DNA of 33,120 bases from Fidelibacterota bacterium CG1_02_48_14 (GTDB taxonomy: Bacteria > Fidelibacterota > UBA8477): contig MNWS01000121.1 in NCBI GenBank assembly GCA_001872685.1, positions 35,377 to 68,496 of the forward strand. Reading direction: 5' to 3'. Position numbers and translations under genes: made by a program. Below are positions 27,310-33,120 of this stretch, piece by piece (position 1 is the stretch's first letter; every line of letters begins with the position of its first letter). The notes beneath the pieces are model-generated. The model ran no database searches. It saw only the letters and a list, made by a program, of their open reading frames with translations, and was not told the origin of the DNA.

Positions 27310-28833
27310 GTGAACCTGAATATGAACCGAACAATACGCCGGAGCCTCATTTCCATGATCGTGCTGGGGATGCTGTCTTGCTCGCAGTCTCCAAATTCAA
27401 CACCCGTCAAAAAAATCGGCTTTTTGCGAGATCAGTACGCTGAAGCGGCTTTTCAGATTGACACGCTACTGAATAAATCGCCTTTCGAAATGGCGCACTG
27501 GGGTGTGAAAATCATACGCGCCAACACCGGCGAGGTGATCTATGAGCGCAATGCCAAAAAAATGTTCATGCCGGCTTCCAACATGAAACTCTATTCAACC
27601 TCTGCCGCATTATGTCTGCTGGGTCCGGATTTTACCTATCGCACGACATTCTGGACCGATGGTACGATTGATGAAACGGGCGTCCTTACCGGAAATATCT
27701 ATATCCAGGGCAGTGGTGACCCAACTTGGTCCTGGCGCTTTTATGACAACAATTACGACTCACTGTTTATCCGTTTTGCCGATTCCATAAAAGCCCAGGG
27801 CATTACAAAGATTAATGGCAGCATCGTGGGCGATGATAATATTTTTGATGACATTCCACTGGGGTATAGCTGGAGTTGGGATGATGAGCCGTATTATTAT
27901 GGCGCTCAAATCTCGGGACTATCCTTCAACGAAAACTATATTGATTACCGGCTGACACCGGGGAAAATTGGTGAAAACGCCAGGATTGACCCTTATCCAA
28001 ATACTGATTTTGTGAAGGTCCAAAACGATCTGCTGACTGCGCCGATTGACTCGGTCACCGATTTTGAAAATGGTCGTAAACGCGGTCAGAATTCCGGCTG
28101 GTTCACTGGTAGAATCAGCGCTGCCGATTCTGCTCGCTGGGATGCAATAACCGTAGAAAATCCAACACTTTTCACCGGTTATGTCTTGAAACAATTCCTG
28201 GAGCGGCAGGGCATTGAGGTGACAGGTGAGCCCATTGATGGAGACGACTGGACGGCTCAGGTGGATTACGAAAGGTATCAACCCATTTTTACGCACACGT
28301 CCCAACCGCTATCGGAAATCATTGCCAAGGTGAACAAGCCCAGTCAGAACTTTATCGCCGAAACCTTGCAGAAAACTCTGGGAGCAATATTAGGAGACGA
28401 TGGTTCGAGCAAGTCAGGCATTAAAGTCCAGATGGCGTTGTACGATTCACTGGGTATGGATACCCGGAATCTGACGATTCGCGACGGTTCCGGTCTCTCA
28501 CGCTTGGATCTGGTTTCGCCGAATACAACGGCATCCCTGCTCCAAATGATGTGGAATCATCCGGATCGCGACATTTTCATCACCTCCTTGCCCATCAGTG
28601 GCGTGGACGGAACCATTGAAAAACGGATGGTGGGAACGATTGCTGAGGGGCGCGTTCATGCGAAAACGGGCTATGTGTCTTACGTCCGAAGTCTGAGTGG
28701 CTACTTGTGGACACTGGGGGGTGAGCCAATCATCTTCACCCTCATGGTGAATCATTATACGGTGCCAACTTCCTTGGCGAATAAAATTCAGGATACCATT
28801 TGTACGATTTTGGTGGGAATGGATTATGAATGA
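27310..28833 (+). CDS. dacB: D-alanyl-D-alanine carboxypeptidase/endopeptidase (PBP4, DacB), predicted lipoprotein
   Basis: SxxK ASNMKLYSTSAAL; SxN KPSQNFIAETL; KTG HAKTGYVSYVRSLSGY; signal with LGMLSCSQS lipobox. Start GTG 27310 or ATG 27322. Confidence 0.93.
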   Translation: MNLNMNRTIRRSLISMIVLGMLSCSQSPNSTPVKKIGFLRDQYAEAAFQIDTLLNKSPFEMAHWGVKIIRANTGEVIYERNAKKMFMPASNMKLYSTSAALCLLGPDFTYRTTFWTDGTIDETGVLTGNIYIQGSGDPTWSWRFYDNNYDSLFIRFADSIKAQGITKINGSIVGDDNIFDDIPLGYSWSWDDEPYYYGAQISGLSFNENYIDYRLTPGKIGENARIDPYPNTDFVKVQNDLLTAPIDSVTDFENGRKRGQNSGWFTGRISAADSARWDAITVENPTLFTGYVLKQFLERQGIEVTGEPIDGDDWTAQVDYERYQPIFTHTSQPLSEIIAKVNKPSQNFIAETLQKTLGAILGDDGSSKSGIKVQMALYDSLGMDTRNLTIRDGSGLSRLDLVSPNTTASLLQMMWNHPDRDIFITSLPISGVDGTIEKRMVGTIAEGRVHAKTGYVSYVRSLSGYLWTLGGEPIIFTLMVNHYTVPTSLANKIQDTICTILVGMDYE

Positions 28834-28924
28834 TCATCCCAACGGTTCAAATGGGTGACATCATCGGGATTCTGGTGATTTCACCCTTGAATCTAAAAAC
28901 CACCCGCGATCAGTTGAGGTTTTC

Positions 28925-29464
28925 TTGAGAATAAAGACTTTTGCCATATTTCTCCTGATAGTCATCCTATTTATTCTCGCCTTGGCCTGGCAAATGGGTG
29001 CCTTCAAGCGCGTCAATCTGGTTGTGGGGGAATGTCCTGAAGTTCTCGTAGCCGGTGTCTGGCTGCATGCTCCGTATGAGGAAATTCTGGATTATGCTGA
29101 CGAGCATCTGCTGCCCATTGAGAAAGCATCAACCCAAATCACGGGGGTCTGTGCGCTTTATTACGACAATCCGAGCTTGATTCTGGTTGACTCACTGTTT
29201 GCATTTGCCGGGGTTATTTTATCAGATTCAAGTGCCGCGCCTCCCAATCTGGAGCTCCGATTGGTGACGCCTCACTCAGCAGTCACAACCTCGTTCTCAG
29301 GATCAGCAGTCATCGGCCAGTATAAAATTTATCCCGCAGTTGAACGCTGGTTTGCAAGTGTCGAAGAGACCTGGGATGCGCCAACACTGGAAATTTATCA
29401 TCGCACCAAAGAGGGTCATCGAGTCGATTATTACTTTCCAATCGTTAAGAACAGGTTAGAATAG
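28925..29464 (+). CDS. Hypothetical protein with N-terminal TM/signal anchor
   Basis: TTG start; MRIKTFAIFLLIVILFILALAWQMGAF then soluble domain; no recognised family. Confidence 0.7.
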   Translation: MRIKTFAIFLLIVILFILALAWQMGAFKRVNLVVGECPEVLVAGVWLHAPYEEILDYADEHLLPIEKASTQITGVCALYYDNPSLILVDSLFAFAGVILSDSSAAPPNLELRLVTPHSAVTTSFSGSAVIGQYKIYPAVERWFASVEETWDAPTLEIYHRTKEGHRVDYYFPIVKNRLE

Positions 29465-29493
29465 ACTAGAATTGAATTGACTAGAATTGAACC
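29464..29493. repeat. Short tandem repeat, 15-bp unit x2
   Basis: gactagaattgaatt gactagaattgaacc between the hypothetical gene and the MCE gene. Confidence 0.7.
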
Positions 29494-29510
29494 GAATAAA
29501 ATAAATTAAC

Positions 29511-29924
29511 ATGAAAATAATAAAGATCGATCATGTTGCCATTGCCACCCACAATCCGTCTGGTTTTCAAGAATTGTTTGAAAAGCTCATGGGGATTCCA
29601 TTCGATGGCGTCGAGACAGTACCAAACGAGGGGGTGAACACCTATTTTTATCCCGTTGGTGGCACGTCTGTCGAGCTGTTGGAACCTTTGAATGCCGACG
29701 CGGGACTTGTCAAATTTCTTCAGAAACGCGGAGCCGGTTTACATCATATCGCGATGCTGGTTGAAGGGCTGGATGATATGGTTGCTCGCCTGAAACAATC
29801 GGGTGTTCAATTTACGAGTGAAACGCCGACAAAAGGTGCTCACGGCAAGCGGATTATTTTTATTCACCCCAAATCAGCGGGTGGCGTTCTCATTGAATTA
29901 AGTGAACAACAAACTGACTCCTGA
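29511..29924 (+). CDS. mce: Methylmalonyl-CoA epimerase (glyoxalase/VOC family)
   Basis: KIDHVAIATHNPSGFQELFEKLMGI; VELLEPL; GAGLHHIAMLVEGLDD; IFIHPKSAGGVLIELSE. Confidence 0.93.
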   Translation: MKIIKIDHVAIATHNPSGFQELFEKLMGIPFDGVETVPNEGVNTYFYPVGGTSVELLEPLNADAGLVKFLQKRGAGLHHIAMLVEGLDDMVARLKQSGVQFTSETPTKGAHGKRIIFIHPKSAGGVLIELSEQQTDS

Positions 29925-29939
29925 GTATTACCCTAACCT

Positions 29940-31787
29940 ATGACAACACGCAGACCAGGATTACCGGCAGATGATGCGCCGGTATGGGAAAAATTAAAAC
30001 GACTCCCAGTTTCACCAGGCGTCTATTTCTATAAAAATCAACAAGGTAAAATTATTTACATCGGTAAGGCGAAAGTCTTGCGGAATCGCGTTCGCAGCTA
30101 CTTCGTCGGTACCCCCGACCGCCCGAAAACGGCCATGTTGGTGGCACGCATCTGGGATTTGGAAACTATCGTAACGCGCAGTGATGTGGATGCCCTGCTC
30201 ACGGAAGCGAATCTGATCAAAGAGCATCGCCCGAAGTACAATGTGGATCTCCGGGATGACAGAAGCTTCCCTTACATTCGGATTACAAAGGAAGATTTCC
30301 CCCAGGTATTTGTCACCCGGGACATCATCAAGGATGGTTCCATTTATTATGGACCATACACGAATGTCAAATCTTTGCGAGCCAGCCTGGCGGTGATCCG
30401 GAATATTTTTACCATCCGTTCCTGTAAATACACCATCACGGACGATGCCATCGCCAAAAATAAGATCCAGCTCTGTCTCGATTATCATATCAAGCGTTGC
30501 GATGGCCCGTGTCAGGGCTTGATACAAAAAGCGGACTACCGGGAAATGATTGATCGGGTGGAATCCTTTTTAAAAGGCGATACCGGCCCGGTGGAAAGTT
30601 GGCTGGAACAGCACATGCAGGAATCGTCGCAATCATTAGCTTTCGAGGATGCCGCACGTTACCGGGATCAATTGACGGCTGTTCGAACCTATGCCGCGAA
30701 GCAGCGTCTCAAAACCAGCGATTTTTATGATCGTGATGTCATAGCCTTGGCGCGTCAGGAAAATTTGGCTGCCGGAATGCTGCTCCGGATTCGTAGTGGC
30801 AAACTCATTGGCAAGGAGCACTTCTTTTTCAAGAATACGGATGATCAGGAAAATGGCGCTTTGGTAGGCCAGTTAATGACCAATTTGTACACGGACACGA
30901 TTTACATCCCCAAGGAAATTTTGGTTCCCTGCGAAGTTGAGGATCAGGACATTGTTGAAAAATGGCTCGCGGTTCAGGCTGGTTACAAAGTCAGTCTGCA
31001 TCTGCCGAAGATCGGTGAGAAACGCGACTTGCAGCAGTTGGCAGAACGCAATGCTGAGCTAATGCTAGCCGAATTAATCGCACAGCAAAAACTCAAAGTC
31101 GAATTCATCCCCAAAATGGTGCGGGCTCTCCAGGACGACTTGCAACTACCTGCCGCGCCTCGGCGGATCGATGGATTTGATATTTCGCATCTGGGTGGCA
31201 CCGAAACCGTTGCCAGTATGGTCTGTTTCATGGATGCGAAACCTGCCAAAAAAGAGTACCGAAAATTCCAAATCAAGACCGTGGAAGGCATTGATGACTT
31301 CGCCAGTATGCGGGAGGTCATCCACCGACGCTACTCCCGTGTCAAAGCTGAAGCGTTATCAGAACCGGATTTAATTCTGATAGATGGCGGTAAGGGCCAA
31401 CTGTCGGCCGCCAAAGGCGTTTTGGATCAATTGGGACTGAGTCATATCCCGATTTTAGGTTTGGCGAAACGGTTGGAGGAGGTCTTCCTGCCCGGCAATT
31501 CTGACGCACTCAATCTGCCAAAAACCTCGCCCTCCGTCATTCTCTTGCGACGAATCCGCGACGAAGCTCACCGCTTCGCCATCACCTTTCAACGGAAACG
31601 CCGGGGGAAACGCATGGTCATGTCAGCATTGGACACCATTGAAGGAATCGGTCCCAAACGCCGTCTTGCCCTGATCCAACATTTCCAGAGCGTCACCCGT
31701 ATCAAAAACGCAACCGTTGAAGAAATCGAGGCGATTCCGGGGATTTCCCACGCGCAGGCAGAACGCATCAAGAATGCTTTAGCATGA
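29940..31787 (+). CDS. uvrC: Excinuclease ABC subunit C
   Basis: LPVSPGVYFYKNQQGKIIYIGKAKVLRNRVRSYF; YGPYTN; FDISHLGGTETVASMVCFMDAKPAKKEYRKF; IDGGKGQLSAA; C-terminal HhH IEGIGPKRRLALIQHF. Confidence 0.97.
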   Translation: MTTRRPGLPADDAPVWEKLKRLPVSPGVYFYKNQQGKIIYIGKAKVLRNRVRSYFVGTPDRPKTAMLVARIWDLETIVTRSDVDALLTEANLIKEHRPKYNVDLRDDRSFPYIRITKEDFPQVFVTRDIIKDGSIYYGPYTNVKSLRASLAVIRNIFTIRSCKYTITDDAIAKNKIQLCLDYHIKRCDGPCQGLIQKADYREMIDRVESFLKGDTGPVESWLEQHMQESSQSLAFEDAARYRDQLTAVRTYAAKQRLKTSDFYDRDVIALARQENLAAGMLLRIRSGKLIGKEHFFFKNTDDQENGALVGQLMTNLYTDTIYIPKEILVPCEVEDQDIVEKWLAVQAGYKVSLHLPKIGEKRDLQQLAERNAELMLAELIAQQKLKVEFIPKMVRALQDDLQLPAAPRRIDGFDISHLGGTETVASMVCFMDAKPAKKEYRKFQIKTVEGIDDFASMREVIHRRYSRVKAEALSEPDLILIDGGKGQLSAAKGVLDQLGLSHIPILGLAKRLEEVFLPGNSDALNLPKTSPSVILLRRIRDEAHRFAITFQRKRRGKRMVMSALDTIEGIGPKRRLALIQHFQSVTRIKNATVEEIEAIPGISHAQAERIKNALA

Positions 31788-33079
31788 AAAATTTCATCTT
31801 AATGATCCTATTCGCTGGTCTGATCCGGGCACAATCCACCACTTGGATACAACCCGGTTTCGAGCAAACGCAGCACATGTGGATGGACGCACTGAATCAA
31901 TTCGACGGTCAATTACAACCCGTTGTTTTGGCTGATCTGGTACAGGTGAACGGTCCGTTCACGGACATTCAGAATGAAAAATTGAATGCTGAAATTCGGG
32001 GTTTGGTTGGCATTTCGGATACGCCTGATTTGGTTTGGAGCAGGGTGCCGGGCAGCACCTGGCCGTTTTGGCAAGCGCCAAATTTCCCGGTGCGGCGACG
32101 AGGTGCATCCGACATTTTCAGCGCCGAAAATGGAAAAATTTACATCTCCTGGCGCTGGAGCCACAATCTTTCTGAGGCTCATCTGGAGGGTGGCAGATTT
32201 GTAGAGGATGTCGTTTGGGGGCAGGCCGGGCGGGCTGATGGTCAATTGGGTGAACCCGTGAGCGTAGCCGTGACGACCAAAGGTGATTATGTTATCCTGG
32301 AGCGATTGAACAATCGAATTTCCATTTTCAATGCACAGCATGTTTTCCAACGCGCAATTTATCCGACCCGGCAATTCCCCATGCAAAATCCCGTGGCCAT
32401 GACCCTGCACGATGGTGACGCCCACTGGACCAATTTGCGGGAATCGTTCCTGGTGATAATTGACGCGGATGGGGAGCGGTTGGTTTGCATGAGTCTCGAG
32501 GGTCGAATCCTCTCAGCGGTAAAACAGGGTTTCCCGTTCAAAACTTACAAATTCGTCAATGCCACAACTGATTATTATGGCTGTGTTTATGTCACCGATA
32601 CGCTCAACGATTGCATTCACAAATTCGATCCCGATCTGAATTATTTGGTTAGTCTGGCGCTTACTCCGGATGGGGAACCGATGATCAATCCCACCGGAAT
32701 CACTTTGGATAATCGCTACGGTCAAGGGTGGTTTTCGGATTCTACGGGTGTCCATTATTTCTGGGTTGGAACGGATACGCTGAATTGGCGGACGGGTTTT
32801 AGTACGCTGAAAAATGCCGTTATGGGGGCGTTTCGGCTTACCGAACCGGCGTATGTTACGGTTTCGGTGAAAAATGAATCAGGTCAGGTTCTGGCGATCT
32901 TGATGGAGCATCAAAAATTCCTGTTCGATACGATAAAATATAAATGGCCAATTCCCTGGGGATTCGACGGGTCAACCGTTCAGCTTGAGGTGCAACTCAC
33001 TCCGACCTACGCATCCAGGAAATATTTCACGAAAACGGTAAAGCAGGAGATCACGATAGATGCAAGTTCGAATCATTAA
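31784..33079 (+). CDS. Secreted NHL/beta-propeller-like protein, unknown function
   Basis: Signal peptide MKNFILMILFAGLIRAQS; propeller-like repeats WGQAGRADGQLGEPVSVAVTTKGDYVILERLNNRISIFN..., DYYGCVYVTDTLNDCIHKFDPDLNYLVSL; start overlaps the uvrC stop (ATGA). Confidence 0.7.
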   Translation: MKNFILMILFAGLIRAQSTTWIQPGFEQTQHMWMDALNQFDGQLQPVVLADLVQVNGPFTDIQNEKLNAEIRGLVGISDTPDLVWSRVPGSTWPFWQAPNFPVRRRGASDIFSAENGKIYISWRWSHNLSEAHLEGGRFVEDVVWGQAGRADGQLGEPVSVAVTTKGDYVILERLNNRISIFNAQHVFQRAIYPTRQFPMQNPVAMTLHDGDAHWTNLRESFLVIIDADGERLVCMSLEGRILSAVKQGFPFKTYKFVNATTDYYGCVYVTDTLNDCIHKFDPDLNYLVSLALTPDGEPMINPTGITLDNRYGQGWFSDSTGVHYFWVGTDTLNWRTGFSTLKNAVMGAFRLTEPAYVTVSVKNESGQVLAILMEHQKFLFDTIKYKWPIPWGFDGSTVQLEVQLTPTYASRKYFTKTVKQEITIDASSNH

Positions 33080-33120
33080 TAATTCAATTGGGTGGGAAAT
33101 TTCGTGGAAAAATTGAACCC

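Noticed and set aside
32495-32515. T-arm-like gagggtcgaatcctc suggesting a tRNA
   Set aside because: Lies inside the propeller-like ORF; no acceptor, D-arm or anticodon arm could be assembled around it.
33063-33076. agttcgaatcatt, T-loop-like sequence near the window end
   Set aside because: Within the 3' end of the last ORF and lacks a pairing T-stem.
1-33120. CRISPR array, rRNA operon, prophage or intact transposon
   Set aside because: No spaced repeat series, rRNA sequence, capsid genes or transposase/integrase found; the only mobile-type signature is the selB/ORF6N cassette.

Overview
The window is a 33 kb, mostly housekeeping bacterial chromosome segment. Promoter-like motifs hint at an FCB-type lineage, but I did not establish the taxonomy. 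The gene blocks, left to right, are as follows. (-) strand: a partial secreted/lipoprotein gene, an ABC-2 permease plus ATPase, a GMC oxidoreductase, rpmB, and a coiled-coil lipoprotein. (+) strand: a Dus-family tRNA-dihydrouridine synthase, a COG2403 cyclic-2,3-diphosphoglycerate-synthetase-like NTPase, a SUI1/YciH factor, and a small membrane protein that resembles a divergent NqrM. (-) strand: the complete Na+-translocating NADH:quinone reductase operon nqrABCDEF plus the flavin transferase apbE. (+) strand: ffh-rpsP-khpA-rimM-trmD-rplS, a TauE/SafE permease, selA-selB, an ORF6N/PLD-like gene, a DUF1611 (DgcN-like) plus enolase-superfamily (DgcA-like) pair, a lipoprotein PBP4/DacB, methylmalonyl-CoA epimerase, uvrC, and an NHL/beta-propeller-like secreted protein. 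The most interesting signal is at the 3' end of selB. A 50-bp perfect direct repeat (23607-23656 and 24811-24860), extended upstream by about 44 bp of roughly 80% identity, shows that a ~1.2 kb ORF6N-PLD cassette is flanked by two copies of the selB 3' end. The distal copy still encodes a diverged SelB C-terminus (HADTKRLTRRDGDVRVWVGEA*). This is an integration footprint with no recombinase gene inside. Other points of interest are the NqrM-like protein beside apbE, the DgcN-DgcA-PBP4 neighbourhood (D-glutamate/peptidoglycan link), and a recurring TTG...TATATTTTG promoter motif. All calls come from reading the sequence and supplied ORFs; no database searches were run.
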